Part shown: piece after piece, positions 33,393 to 42,350 of the stretch
How positions within the stretch are numbered: the first letter of the stretch is position 1
Layout of the letters: the number at the start of each line of letters is the position of its first letter
Assembly: GCA_041906145.1 (NCBI GenBank)
Contig: JAYRJU010000004.1
Coordinates: forward strand, 262,685-326,684
Source of the DNA: SHVO01 sp041906145
GTDB taxonomy: Bacteria > Pseudomonadota > Alphaproteobacteria > Rhodospirillales > Rhodospirillaceae
Direction: 5' to 3'
DNA length: 64,000 bases
Position numbers and translations under genes: made by a program
Notes under the pieces: generated by a model
Seen by the model: the letters and a program-made list of their open reading frames with translations, nothing else
Databases searched by the model: none
Told to the model about the DNA's origin: nothing

Positions 33393-34109
33393 TTAGCCGC
33401 CGTGCGCGCGCTGAATGTAGTTGCCGGAAAACTCGGCGAAGGCCATGAGGCCTTCCGTATCCTTCACGATGATCGAGCGGCGCTGCAAGCTCACCAGCCG
33501 CTTTTCGCGCAAGCGGCCAAGAACGCGATTGATATGCACCGGCGAAAGGGCCGTCGCGTCGGCGAGGTCGATTTGTGTCAGCGGCAGCGCGCAACTGCTC
33601 GGACGCAGCGCCTCGGCGTTCTGCAGGCGAAAGCATAATTCTGACATCAGATAGGCTACGCGACGCACCGCCGCGCGACGGCCGACATTCGCAAGCCACT
33701 CACGCAGAACACCTTCGTTGATGAGCGTGAGCGACCATAGCGCGCGCGCGATGCGCGGATATTTCTCCAACAACGCACCGAGCGAGGGATGATCGATGTG
33801 CGTATAGCTGCACGGAGACAAGGCCACGATGCTATATCCGCTGTCGACGCCAACCATATGCTCGCATTCGCAAAGATCGCCGGGAACCAGAAAATCCGTG
33901 ATCTGACGCCCGCCGTCTTCAAGGATCCTGTAGCGGCACGCGAGGCCCGAAAGGATGATATGCGCGCCGGGGGTGCGTTGCCCCTCGCCCAGAATAGGGC
34001 GGCGCGCGCCCACTTTCTGAACGTTCTTCGTCGTCTCGATGATCGCTTGCCGCTCGATTTTTGAGAGCCGCTCGACGCTCTCAAGCTTACGGACAAATGC
34101 ATTCGACAT
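33393..34109 (-). CDS. Crp/Fnr-family transcriptional regulator
   Basis: I start at ATG 34109 (238 residues); the longer frame to 34166 adds an atypical leader. Residues about 20-140 form a cyclic-nucleotide-binding-like domain ('GAHIILSGLACRYRILEDGG', 'ITDFLVPGDLCECEHMVGVD'). The C-terminus is a winged helix with the recognition helix in 'LADATALSPVHINRVLGRLR'. The N-terminal Cys cluster of FNR is absent, so it is not an oxygen-sensing FNR; it matches the soil-alphaproteobacterial Crp-like group. Its ligand is unknown. It could control the PEP-CTERM gene downstream. Confidence 0.87.
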   Translation of the reverse strand: MSNAFVRKLESVERLSKIERQAIIETTKNVQKVGARRPILGEGQRTPGAHIILSGLACRYRILEDGGRQITDFLVPGDLCECEHMVGVDSGYSIVALSPCSYTHIDHPSLGALLEKYPRIARALWSLTLINEGVLREWLANVGRRAAVRRVAYLMSELCFRLQNAEALRPSSCALPLTQIDLADATALSPVHINRVLGRLREKRLVSLQRRSIIVKDTEGLMAFAEFSGNYIQRAHGG

Positions 34110-34747
34110 AACGTGCCTACCAACAGTCAAAGGGAATAGGACACGCCGCCGCGCCAATAGCGCCACGCGTCGTCTGGTGAATTCCCCTACGCCCCGCCCA
34201 AAAGCTAGCCCAAGGGCGAATGTCGAACATTGTCGTAGGTTAAGGTTTGCGGCAGAGAGGCAATGCTAAGACCATCTATGGCTTGAGTAAGAGGTGCCAC
34301 CGAGGCGGCGCGGCCGGCTCGCCAAAAGCGCACGTAGCGCGCCCGAGGAATCATGTGCCCAATTCGTCGTGCGATAAAGTTGACGTGTCCCGGTTGCGCT
34401 CGGCCGGGCTCGGCTATTTGGGTAGACGGCGATACGGGCGCCGCCCGGATGCTGGATGAACTCTCTGCTGGATTTTTGAGCATCGACGCCGGCTTGAAGG
34501 ACGGTCCACGCATCGTTTGCCAATCGTGCCGCGTCCATGTCGACGAACAACCGGCTCTCTGACAAAAAAAGCGCGCTGTCCCTTTCACTCCATTGTACGC
34601 GTGGTAGGCGCCGCCGGGGCAGTGCCTCATGCCATGTTCAACGCACAAATCTGAAAAGAGTTACAGGGACGCTACCCGCCGGGCGCGCAAAAATCCGGGG
34701 AACCTTTAGGCCGCTCTCGTCAGACGCGAGGACCCCGATTTACCGGC
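34110..34747. other. Long gap around one small ORF
   Basis: Apart from the small gene at 34353-34562, I see no gene, RNA or repeat here. 34110-34352 should contain the Crp/Fnr promoter on the minus strand; 34563-34747 lies between the small gene and the 3' end of parC. Confidence 0.5.
34353..34562 (+). CDS. Small protein with two CxxC pairs (putative zinc ribbon)
   Basis: A 69-residue product from ATG 34353 with GAGGAA just upstream. Two Cys pairs, 'LTCPGCARPGSAIWVD' near residue 11 and 'RIVCQSCRVHVDEQ' near residue 54, are spaced as in one-zinc ribbons. Similar small alphaproteobacterial proteins ('CPxCGxxGxAxWE...CxxCG') are known but have no assigned role. There is no signal peptide. It stands alone. 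Confidence 0.5.
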   Translation: MCPIRRAIKLTCPGCARPGSAIWVDGDTGAARMLDELSAGFLSIDAGLKDGPRIVCQSCRVHVDEQPAL

Positions 34748-37042
34748 TCAACCGCTGAATGGACGATCGTCGCGCGAGAAGCCTTTCGGCGGTAAACGTC
34801 CGGCCTGAGCGCGCTCGCCGCGCCAGTCCTTAAGGTCGGTCTCGACACGCTCGCGGTCACCCGATTTCCACGAAAGGCCTTCCTTGTAATTAAAGACCTT
34901 CGCGTCGGCGCAACCGCCATCCTTGTACTTCTGCAGGATTACACCCCGCCCACGCGCCATCTCCGGAACTTCGCTGAGTGGGAAAATCAGAAGCTTGCGG
35001 TTATCGCCGATGATCGCGACCGAATCTCCGGGCTTGCCGAGGAGATCGCCACCACCGCCCGTCGTTCCCGGCAGCACGGCGCACACACGGCCCTTCTCGC
35101 CCTCAGCGAGGTTGAGGCACTGCTTGCCATTTTTCGTCTGCGCGAAGACCTGCTCGGCCGGCACGATGAAACCGCGCCCTTCGGAAGACACAACCAAGAA
35201 TTTTTCCTCGCGGTTATATACCCGCATCGTCAGCAGCTCGGCGTCATTCGGCAGATCGACGAGCAGACGGATCGGTTCGCCGAAACCGCGGCCCAAGGGC
35301 AAACGGTCGGCGGCGACGGTGTAGAACCGGCCATCGGACCCGAAGAAAAGTATCTTGTCTGTCGATTGGGCCTTCACCGCGGCTTGGAAGGCGTCGCCTT
35401 CCTTGAATTTCAAATCGCCGCCGCCCGACAGAACGTCGTCTTTGTGACCCTTCATCGCCCGGACCCAGCCCTTGGCCGACAGCACCACCGTGATGGGCTC
35501 CTTCTCGACCAGCGCTTCGATTGGCACGATCACGGCGCTCGGCGCGTCGCCCAACGTGGTGCGGCGTTTGCCCAGCGGCGTCGCCTGTCCGAACTGCTTC
35601 TTGGTTTCCTTGATCTGCCAAGCGATCGTCTGCCACTGCTTATCTTCATCTTTCAGCAGCGCGTTGATCTCCTTGCGCTCGTCGGACAAGGATTTGTGCT
35701 CGGACTTGATTTCCATTTCCTCAAGCTTGCGCAGCGAACGCAGGCGCATGTTGAGGATCGCCTCGGCTTGCGTGTCGGTGAGCTTGAAGCGCTTCATCAG
35801 CACGGGCTTCGGCTCGTCCTCGGTCCGGATGATCTTGATCACCGCGTCGAGGTTCAGATAGGCGATAAGATAGCCTTCGAGGATCTCTAGGCGATGCTCG
35901 ATCTCGGCCAGCCGGTGTTTGGAGCGCCGGACCAGCACGACCTGCCGATGATCGAGATACGACTGCAGGACTTCGCGCAGATCCATGACCCGCGGAATAT
36001 TGTCGGCGCCGAGCACGTTCATGTTGAGGCCGAAACGGATTTCAAGGTCCGTCTGACGGAAGAGCTGCTCCATGAGTTGCTCGGCTTCCACCGTGCGCGA
36101 TTTCGGCTCCAGCACGATACGCACTTCTTCCGTGGATTCGTCGCGAATGTCGGCCAGGAACGGAAGTTTCTTTTCTTCCATCAGCGCAGCCACGCGCTCG
36201 ATCAGCTTTGCCTTCTGAACTTGATACGGAATCTCGGTGATCACGATCTGATACTGACCGCGATCGAGCTTTTCTTCTTGCCAGCGGGCGCGCACGCGCA
36301 TCGATCCGCGGCCGGTGCGATAAGCTTCGACGATGGTCTCGCGGTTTTCCGTCAGAATGCCACCGGTGGGAAAATCGGGACCGGGCATAAGATCGACGAG
36401 CGTCGCGATTTGCGCTTTCGGCGTCTTGATCAGATGCAAAAGCGCGTCGCAGATCTCGCCGAGGTTATGGGGCGGGATATTGGTGGCCATGCCCACCGCG
36501 ATCCCCGACGATCCGTTCGCGAGAAGGTTCGGCACCGCCGCAGGCATGACGACCGGTTCGCTTTCCTCCCCGTCATAGGTCGGACGAAGGTCGACCGCGT
36601 CTTCGTCCAGCCCTTCCATGAGGGCCTGGGCATAAGGCGTCAATTTGGCTTCAGTGTATCGCATGGCCGCGGCGTTATCGCCGTCGACATTGCCGAAATT
36701 CCCCTGCCCCTCAACCAGCGGATAACGTACCGCAAATTCCTGAGCAAGGCGCACCAGCGCCTCGTACACGGCGACATCGCCGTGCGGGTGATACTTACCG
36801 ATCACATCCCCAACGACACGAGCGCATTTCTTGAAGCCGCCGGTGGGATCGAGGCGCAACACACGCATAGCGTAAAGGATTCGGCGGTGGACCGGCTTCA
36901 GGCCGTCGCGCACATCGGGCAGCGAGCGGGAGACGATCGTTGACAGGGCGTACGCGAGATAGCGTTCGCCCAAGGCCTCGGCCAAAGGGGTAGGCCGTAT
37001 ATCTTCAATAATGGGTGCGGAAGAGGTCGGTTTTTTTGCCAT
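34748..37042 (-). CDS. parC: DNA topoisomerase IV subunit A
   Basis: A 764-residue type IIA topoisomerase subunit that decatenates daughter chromosomes with ParE. The N-terminal breakage domain has 'LSTIVSRSLPDVRDGLKPVH', the Arg-Tyr catalytic pair in 'NAAAMRYTEAKLTPYA' and 'NGSSGIAVGMATNIPPHNLG'. The C-terminal beta-pinwheel ('ITVVLSAKGWVRAMKGH', 'GRGVILQKYKDGGCADAKVF') is shorter than that of GyrA and has no clear GyrA-box, which supports ParC. It is a single-gene unit with a 46-bp gap to recO. Confidence 0.95.
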   Translation of the reverse strand: MAKKPTSSAPIIEDIRPTPLAEALGERYLAYALSTIVSRSLPDVRDGLKPVHRRILYAMRVLRLDPTGGFKKCARVVGDVIGKYHPHGDVAVYEALVRLAQEFAVRYPLVEGQGNFGNVDGDNAAAMRYTEAKLTPYAQALMEGLDEDAVDLRPTYDGEESEPVVMPAAVPNLLANGSSGIAVGMATNIPPHNLGEICDALLHLIKTPKAQIATLVDLMPGPDFPTGGILTENRETIVEAYRTGRGSMRVRARWQEEKLDRGQYQIVITEIPYQVQKAKLIERVAALMEEKKLPFLADIRDESTEEVRIVLEPKSRTVEAEQLMEQLFRQTDLEIRFGLNMNVLGADNIPRVMDLREVLQSYLDHRQVVLVRRSKHRLAEIEHRLEILEGYLIAYLNLDAVIKIIRTEDEPKPVLMKRFKLTDTQAEAILNMRLRSLRKLEEMEIKSEHKSLSDERKEINALLKDEDKQWQTIAWQIKETKKQFGQATPLGKRRTTLGDAPSAVIVPIEALVEKEPITVVLSAKGWVRAMKGHKDDVLSGGGDLKFKEGDAFQAAVKAQSTDKILFFGSDGRFYTVAADRLPLGRGFGEPIRLLVDLPNDAELLTMRVYNREEKFLVVSSEGRGFIVPAEQVFAQTKNGKQCLNLAEGEKGRVCAVLPGTTGGGGDLLGKPGDSVAIIGDNRKLLIFPLSEVPEMARGRGVILQKYKDGGCADAKVFNYKEGLSWKSGDRERVETDLKDWRGERAQAGRLPPKGFSRDDRPFSG

Positions 37043-37088
37043 GCGGGCGAGAGAATAGCGATCCAGATCAAAAAAGCCACATCAGCGT

Positions 37089-37811
37089 TCAGATTTTGAA
37101 CCTCTCGGCAAACCGTACGCGTGAAGCCGGCATTTTCTGGCGATGCGGCCCGAAAACATGCGCGTCGAAGAAATGGCCGGTCAAAGCCAGCCCCTGGACG
37201 ATCTCCGCGTCGCTCACGTCCTTCTGTTCGCTTCTCAGGAACGCGGGAAGAGCAAAAAGTTTATCCACATAGGGCGCACCCGCACCGCGTGAGACCGCCC
37301 GGCCGCTCCGGGGGGAAACATAGACGAGATCGTCCGTGGTCCCGGTCGCCGCGCAACTGCGGAGATCGAGGCCGTAACCCATGTCGCGCAGCAACTCCAT
37401 TTCCCACAAGACATACTCTGCCCCCCAGCCCGGCGCGCCGAGATGTTCCAGCAGACTCAGGGTGTGGCGGTAGACGGCGCCGTGCGGTTCCCGTTCGGGC
37501 AAGGCCGTTTCGGCCATGGCGCAGAGAGCGCTGAGTCCGGCCAGCGAAGCCGGCGACGGCAAAGCGCCGGCGGCGAAGTTATGTACGGGCTCCAATGAAT
37601 AGGTCCCGATATGGGCATCCAGGCGTCCGCGCCACGCGGCCTTGACCACGTTGCCGGGCTGCAAAAGCGCCCGCGCGGTCTTGCCGCTGCCGCCCTTCAC
37701 GACACCGGCATGGCGGCCCTGGGCTTCAGTCAGAAGACTCACAATCGCATCGTGTTCGCCCAGGCGGCGAACCGCGAGAACGATGCCGTGATCTTCCCAA
37801 CTGATGGCCAT
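37089..37811 (-). CDS. recO: DNA repair protein RecO
   Basis: A 240-residue mediator that loads RecA on SSB-coated gaps. The N-terminal OB fold has 'GIVLAVRRLGEHDAIVSLLT', 'GRHAGVVKGGSGKTARALLQ' and 'GNVVKAAWRGRLDAHIGTYS'; the helical part has 'YVLWEMELLRDMGYGLDLRS'. The zinc-binding Cys set of some RecO proteins is absent, as is usual in this class. The lepB-rnc-era-recO order is conserved. Confidence 0.94.
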   Translation of the reverse strand: MAISWEDHGIVLAVRRLGEHDAIVSLLTEAQGRHAGVVKGGSGKTARALLQPGNVVKAAWRGRLDAHIGTYSLEPVHNFAAGALPSPASLAGLSALCAMAETALPEREPHGAVYRHTLSLLEHLGAPGWGAEYVLWEMELLRDMGYGLDLRSCAATGTTDDLVYVSPRSGRAVSRGAGAPYVDKLFALPAFLRSEQKDVSDAEIVQGLALTGHFFDAHVFGPHRQKMPASRVRFAERFKI

Positions 37812-37852
37812 ACGAGGATTTTAGAGGCGCGGCCTACGGCGCGCCAGCGAGG

Positions 37853-38023
37853 TTACGCGAACCGCATGAAGATAACGCCAAGGCCAACGATGGCGCCGGC
37901 CGTACCGAGAAAGACCAGAAGGTGATCCAGGCCGCGTTGCGGCAGATTTTGCCCGCGCCTGATCACAAGAACCGCGAGGGCGATGACCCCCACGACAAAC
38001 GACAACACGCCAAAAACAGCCAC
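37853..38023 (-). CDS. Small two-helix membrane protein, unknown
   Basis: I place the start at GTG 38023 behind a GGGGAG site, giving 56 residues; a TTG/ATG start at 38062-38065 would add 13-14 hydrophilic residues but lacks an SD. Two hydrophobic helices are clear: 'VFGVLSFVVGVIALAVLVI' and 'LLVFLGTAGAIVGLGVIFM', joined by a short charged loop ('RRGQNLPQRGLDH'). It lies between era and recO on the same strand and probably shares their transcript. No function can be inferred. Confidence 0.5.
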   Translation of the reverse strand: MAVFGVLSFVVGVIALAVLVIRRGQNLPQRGLDHLLVFLGTAGAIVGLGVIFMRFA

Positions 38024-38072
38024 TCCCGGCTCCCCGCTCGACGACTGCACCCCTCCCCGCATCAAAGCGGAC

Positions 38073-39005
38073 TTAAGCGTTGAAGTCGAGCCCCCAAGCC
38101 GCGTATAGCGAGCGATCTTCGTTCCAGCGCTCGTTCACTTTCACGTGCAGGAACAGATGGACCCTCCGGTCGAACATCTCCTCCAGCTCGCGGCGCGCCG
38201 ACGCACCGATGGTCTTGATGCGCTGACCGCCGTTGCCAAGGACAATAGGCCGGTGACTCTCGCGGGTGACGTAGATCACCTGCTCGACCCTTAAGCTGCC
38301 GTCCTGCTTTTCCTCCCAGCGTTCGGTTTCCACCGCGCAGGAGTAGGGCAATTCCTGCTTAAGGTTCAGGAATAGCTTCTCGCGCGTGACTTCCGCGGCG
38401 AGGAGGCGCGACGGCATGTCCGTTACTTCGTCCTCGGGGAACAACCAGGGGCCGGGCGGCACCATGCCGGCGAGCGCTTCGCGGATCCGTTCAAGGCCGT
38501 CACCGGTCAGGGCCGAAACCATGAATATCTCGGTGAAAACGCCGCTCGCGTTCAGGCGCTGTGCCAATTCCAACAGCTTACCCTTGTCGGCGAGGTCGAC
38601 TTTGTTGAGCGCCAGCAGAGCTTTGCGGTTTGAGGCCTTAAGGTCGGCGACGATACGATCGGTATCTTCCTCGCCGCCCGGCTTGCCCGCTTTCACGGCA
38701 TCCACGACCAGAAGCACGATCTCCGCATCGGCGGCGCCGGCCCAGGCTGCCGCTACCATCGCGCGCTCGAGACGCTTCTTCGGTTGGAAAATGCCCGGCG
38801 TGTCGACGAATACAACCTGAGACGCCCCAAACATCGCGATCCCGCGCACCAGCGTGCGCGTAGTTTGAACGCGCGGCGAAACGATGCTGACCTTCGCGCC
38901 GACCAAAGCGTTCACCAGGGTCGATTTTCCAGCGTTGGGCGCTCCCACCACGGCGACGAACCCGCACCGCGTCGTTTCAAGTTCGCCTTGTGTGTCTTCG
39001 GTCAT
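38073..39005 (-). CDS. era: GTPase Era
   Basis: A 310-residue GTPase that binds the 3' end of 16S rRNA during 30S maturation. G-motifs are 'VGAPNAGKSTLVNALVG' (G1), 'VDTPGIF' (G3) and 'LALNKVDL' (G4). The C-terminal KH domain has 'HRPIVLGNGGQRIKTIGASA' and ends 'VKVNERWNEDRSLYAAWGL'. Its start overlaps the rnc stop by 4 bp. Confidence 0.98.
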   Translation of the reverse strand: MTEDTQGELETTRCGFVAVVGAPNAGKSTLVNALVGAKVSIVSPRVQTTRTLVRGIAMFGASQVVFVDTPGIFQPKKRLERAMVAAAWAGAADAEIVLLVVDAVKAGKPGGEEDTDRIVADLKASNRKALLALNKVDLADKGKLLELAQRLNASGVFTEIFMVSALTGDGLERIREALAGMVPPGPWLFPEDEVTDMPSRLLAAEVTREKLFLNLKQELPYSCAVETERWEEKQDGSLRVEQVIYVTRESHRPIVLGNGGQRIKTIGASARRELEEMFDRRVHLFLHVKVNERWNEDRSLYAAWGLDFNA

Positions 39006-39694
39006 GCCTTCTTCTCGATCAACTGCGCGAGCAAGGTGGTCGCGGCCGCCTGTGTGGCAAGGCGCTTCGTGCGCCCCTTGCCGATGGCTTCCGGATAACC
39101 TTCCACGGTTACGCTCATGGTAAATGATGGCGCGTGCGCCGGGCCCGAAGCGTCCACGTCTTTATACGCCGGAAGCGGCAGACCGCGGCCTTGCGCCCAC
39201 TCCTGCAGCGCCATCTTAGGATCCTTCGGCGGCCCCGCCGTGATATCCATCGCGGGCGCCCAGTGTTTGTTAATGAACGCGGCGGCCTTGTCGAGCCCCC
39301 CATCCAAATACAGCGCGCCGATGATAGCCTCGCATGCGTCGGCGAGAACCGCCGTCGCGGCCGGATCAAGCTTCTGTGTCGGCGCTATTTTCAGATAGCC
39401 GGATAGGCTGATCGCCTCCGCCACGCGCGTCAGTTCGACGGCGCTGACCAACGCCGCGAGCCGGGCCGCCAACGCGCCTTCGTTTTCATCGGGGAACTTT
39501 TGCAGCAACACCTCAGCGATCACGAGCCCAAGCACGCGGTCACCCAGGAATTCCAAGCGTTCATTGCCGATAGTGTTGGACTTGCTCCGGCCAGACCCCA
39601 GCGCGCCGCGGTGAGTCAGCGCGAGCGAAAGCAGGCTAGGGTCCTGGAACCGATGTCCCAAGACCTCCTCCAATGGGTGATGGCGGGCGTTCAC
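39002..39694 (-). CDS. rnc: Ribonuclease III
   Basis: I choose GTG 39694, 4 bp after the lepB stop; the longer upstream frame overlaps lepB. The 230-residue product has the RNase III signature 'NERLEFLGDRVLGLVIAEVL' with its acidic metal ligands, the second catalytic segment 'LADACEAIIGALYLDGGLDK' and a C-terminal dsRNA-binding domain ('MALQEWAQGRGLPLPAYKDV', 'RTKRLATQAAATTLLAQL'). It processes rRNA precursors and cleaves dsRNA. Confidence 0.95.
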   Translation of the reverse strand: MNARHHPLEEVLGHRFQDPSLLSLALTHRGALGSGRSKSNTIGNERLEFLGDRVLGLVIAEVLLQKFPDENEGALAARLAALVSAVELTRVAEAISLSGYLKIAPTQKLDPAATAVLADACEAIIGALYLDGGLDKAAAFINKHWAPAMDITAGPPKDPKMALQEWAQGRGLPLPAYKDVDASGPAHAPSFTMSVTVEGYPEAIGKGRTKRLATQAAATTLLAQLIEKKA

Positions 39695-39698
39695 GGCC

Positions 39699-40433
39699 CT
39701 AGTGGATGCCGTTGAAGAAGCGCTCGAAGCGCATCGCGAACGGCCAGCGCCAGATTTCCCACAGGCGCGCGCTGCCATCGGTCGAGAAGAAGATGAATTC
39801 CGCGCGGCCCACGAGATTCTCGGAAGGCACGAAGCCCACATCAGCGCGGCTATCGAGCGAGTTGTCGCGGTTGTCGCCCATCATGAAGAAGTGCCCTTCC
39901 GGCACCTTGTACTCCGGCGTGTTGTCATAGTGCCCGTGGTCGCCGTCTTCCAGGATGGGGTGCTGTTTGCCGCCGGGAAGCGTCTCGGTATAGAGCGTGA
40001 AACGCACCAAGCTGCCGTAAGTGTCACGGTAAGTGTATTCGTCCACCCGTTGACGCTCGACAAGCTGGCCGTTGATGAACAGGCGGCCGTCCTGCATGCG
40101 CACCGTGTCACCCGGCAGGCCAATCACGCGCTTGATGAAGTCGGTTTTGTCATCGGCCGGCGTCTTGAACACCACCACGTCGCCGCGCTGCGGCGCGGAT
40201 TCCAGGATGCGGCCGGAGAACGGCGCCGCGCTCATGGGAAAGGAATGCTTGCTGTAGCCGTAGGAGTACTTGGACACGAACAGGTAGTCGCCTACCAGGA
40301 GCGTTGGGATCATCGAGCCGGAAGGGATGTTGAAAGGCTCAAAGGCGAAGGTCCGGATCACCAAAGCGATCAGCACCGCGTACACAACCGTGAGCAAGGT
40401 CTCGCCAAGACCTTCCTGCTTTTTCGCGCTCAT
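39699..40433 (-). CDS. lepB: Signal peptidase I
   Basis: I start at ATG 40433 (244 residues); an upstream ATG at 40457 is possible and neither has a strong SD. One membrane helix ('TLLTVVYAVLIALVIRTFAF') precedes the catalytic region. The Ser nucleophile is in 'NIPSGSMIPTLLVGDYLFVS' (Ser40) and the Lys base in 'TDFIKRVIGLPGD'. The box E segment 'HFFMMGDNRDNSLDSR' is present. It removes signal peptides at the periplasmic face, which matters here because the window encodes many exported proteins. Confidence 0.95.
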   Translation of the reverse strand: MSAKKQEGLGETLLTVVYAVLIALVIRTFAFEPFNIPSGSMIPTLLVGDYLFVSKYSYGYSKHSFPMSAAPFSGRILESAPQRGDVVVFKTPADDKTDFIKRVIGLPGDTVRMQDGRLFINGQLVERQRVDEYTYRDTYGSLVRFTLYTETLPGGKQHPILEDGDHGHYDNTPEYKVPEGHFFMMGDNRDNSLDSRADVGFVPSENLVGRAEFIFFSTDGSARLWEIWRWPFAMRFERFFNGIH

Positions 40434-40582
40434 ACTGCTGATACCGGATCTAGTCATAAATGTTGGAACGTCGCCCCCAGCCGTGACCGGGGCGCGGAAG
40501 GGCCGGATGAAGCCAGCGGGAGCCCCCAAAGTCAAGGGAATGGGTCACGCCGGGCCTCCGCCAAATATGCAGCTAAATTGAA

Positions 40583-40999
40583 TTACTTAACGTCCGGAAC
40601 AGCCGAAATGATCACCAAAGCCTCGGCGATGGGGTATTCGTCCGTAATCGTGAGCGCGATATGCGGGCGCATGCCGGCCGGGATCAAGGACTGAAGGCGC
40701 TGCGCGGCGGCGCCCGTCATCACAATCGTCGGCTTGCCGGAGGGTTCATTCACAACACCGAGATCGCGCCAGAACACCCCCGCTCGGAAGCCGGTCCCGA
40801 GGGCCTTGGAAGCCGCCTCCTTGGCCGCGTATCGCTTGGCGAGCGTGGCGGCGTAAGCCCCGCCCGCTCCCTTACGCCGTTCGGCTTTACGCTTTTCGAC
40901 CTCGGTGTAGATCCGATTGACGAACCTGTCGCCAAACCGCACGAGGGTTTTCTCGATGCGGCGGATGTCGATCAGATCGTTACCAATACCGATGATCAT
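40583..40999 (-). CDS. acpS: Holo-ACP synthase
   Basis: A 138-residue phosphopantetheinyl transferase that activates acyl carrier protein. 'MIIGIGNDLIDIRRIEKTLV' carries the first Mg ligand (Asp8), and 'TLAKRYAAKEAASKALGTGF' carries the KEAxxKA motif. The length is normal. It overlaps pdxJ by 4 bp (ATGA), the common pdxJ-acpS pair. Confidence 0.96.
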   Translation of the reverse strand: MIIGIGNDLIDIRRIEKTLVRFGDRFVNRIYTEVEKRKAERRKGAGGAYAATLAKRYAAKEAASKALGTGFRAGVFWRDLGVVNEPSGKPTIVMTGAAAQRLQSLIPAGMRPHIALTITDEYPIAEALVIISAVPDVK

Positions 41000-41742
41000 T
41001 TCGCACGGCCCGCATCCATGGCTTCACGCATGCGCCGGATGGAGGCCGCGAACCCCGTGAAGATAGCCTCGCCCACCAGGAAGTGACCGATATTGAGTTC
41101 CGCGATGTTCGGGATCGCCGCGACTGGCCCCACCGTGTCGTAGCTTAGTCCATGTCCCGCATGACACTCCAACCCGATCTTGTGAGCGTGGGCAGCAGCA
41201 TCCTGGATGCGTTTCAGCAAAGCACCGCGCGTGGCATGCTCGGCTTCGCAATAGGAGCCTGTGTGCAATTCGACGACCGGAGCGCCCATCGATCGCGCCG
41301 CATCCAGCTGGCGTGGATCGGCCTCGACAAACAGCGAAACGCGAATTCCAACGTCGGACAACTTGCGCACAAAGGGGGCGAGATGATTGTGCCCGCCCGC
41401 GGCATCCAGTCCGCCTTCCGTCGTGCGCTCCTGACGCTTTTCCGGCACGAGGCATACAGCGTGCGGCTTATGCCGGAGCGCGATCGCAAGCATCTCCTCG
41501 GTAGCCGCCATTTCGAGGTTCAAAGGCACGGTGAGATCGCGCATCAAAGCTTCGATGTCGCTGTCGGAAATATGGCGACGATCCTCGCGCAGATGCGCGG
41601 TGATTCCGTCGGCGCCGGCTTCCACCGCGAGCAGCGCGGCACGGACCGGGTCGGGATGGGCGCCGCCGCGCGCGTTGCGCACGGTCGCCACGTGATCGAC
41701 GTTCACGCCCAGGCGAAGACGATCGTACCCACGTGAGATCAT
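40996..41742 (-). CDS. pdxJ: Pyridoxine 5'-phosphate synthase
   Basis: A 248-residue TIM-barrel enzyme that closes the pyridine ring in DXP-dependent vitamin B6 synthesis. 'RLGVNVDHVATVRNARGGAH', 'GADGITAHLREDRRHISDSD', 'PVVELHTGSYCEAEH' and 'GLECHAGHGLSYDTVGPVAA' contain the phosphate and catalytic residues. It is coupled by 4-bp overlaps to DUF2062 upstream and acpS downstream. Confidence 0.97.
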   Translation of the reverse strand: MISRGYDRLRLGVNVDHVATVRNARGGAHPDPVRAALLAVEAGADGITAHLREDRRHISDSDIEALMRDLTVPLNLEMAATEEMLAIALRHKPHAVCLVPEKRQERTTEGGLDAAGGHNHLAPFVRKLSDVGIRVSLFVEADPRQLDAARSMGAPVVELHTGSYCEAEHATRGALLKRIQDAAAHAHKIGLECHAGHGLSYDTVGPVAAIPNIAELNIGHFLVGEAIFTGFAASIRRMREAMDAGRAK

Positions 41743-42323
41743 GGCTGTCCTTTGGGATGGTGCGGCGACTTCTTGAAACGCAGCGCCCGCTCGAGGTGCA
41801 TTGTGCGGATCAAGGGCTCAAGGATGAGGTAGGTCGTGAATCCCACGACGAGCGCGAGCGGAACGCTACCCGCCGCCATCGGCTTCAGGACCGGCCAAAT
41901 GCTTCCGGCAAACAATTGCATATCCAGATTTATCGTCGCCTCGGTAAGGTGCTTAAACATATTGATAAAATCGGGATTTGACGAGGAATCCCCACCGAGC
42001 ATCCAAGCCCCTACATAATAAGTTCCAAACCAGATCGGGGGCGCGGTCCAGGGATTATTGGCGAAAGTGCCGACCGCCGCGCCAACCAGATTGGCCCCGA
42101 AGATCCAGGCAATCGCGAGCGCGACAACGGTATGGAGGCCATAGAACGGCGTCATCGCGGCGGCAACGCCAAAAGCTAGGCCGGACGCGATGCTGCGCGA
42201 GGTTCCCTCCATGCGATGCAAGCGGTACCAGTAGTAAAGCGCAGCCCGTTTCCAACCGATGCGCGGCCAGAAAAAACCACCGACCTTCGCGCGCAGGCTC
42301 AGCTTTTGACGGCGGCGGAACAT
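41739..42323 (-). CDS. DUF2062 membrane protein
   Basis: A 194-residue protein with the DUF2062 pattern: 'GTSRSIASGLAFGVAAAMTP', 'FYGLHTVVALAIAWIFGANL' and 'AAVGTFANNPWTAPPIWFGT', plus a C-terminal helix 'GSVPLALVVGFTTYLIL'. Three or four membrane segments are predicted. The family has no known function. It is the first gene of a tightly overlapping DUF2062-pdxJ-acpS unit just after the rsh gene. Confidence 0.87.
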   Translation of the reverse strand: MFRRRQKLSLRAKVGGFFWPRIGWKRAALYYWYRLHRMEGTSRSIASGLAFGVAAAMTPFYGLHTVVALAIAWIFGANLVGAAVGTFANNPWTAPPIWFGTYYVGAWMLGGDSSSNPDFINMFKHLTEATINLDMQLFAGSIWPVLKPMAAGSVPLALVVGFTTYLILEPLIRTMHLERALRFKKSPHHPKGQP

Positions 42324-42350
42324 GAAAGGAGGTCCAGGGGGAAGAGGTTT

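Noticed and set aside
34699..34740. GGAAC motif like an EcfG-type general-stress promoter
   Set aside because: No CGTT at the required spacing, and no gene follows on that strand.
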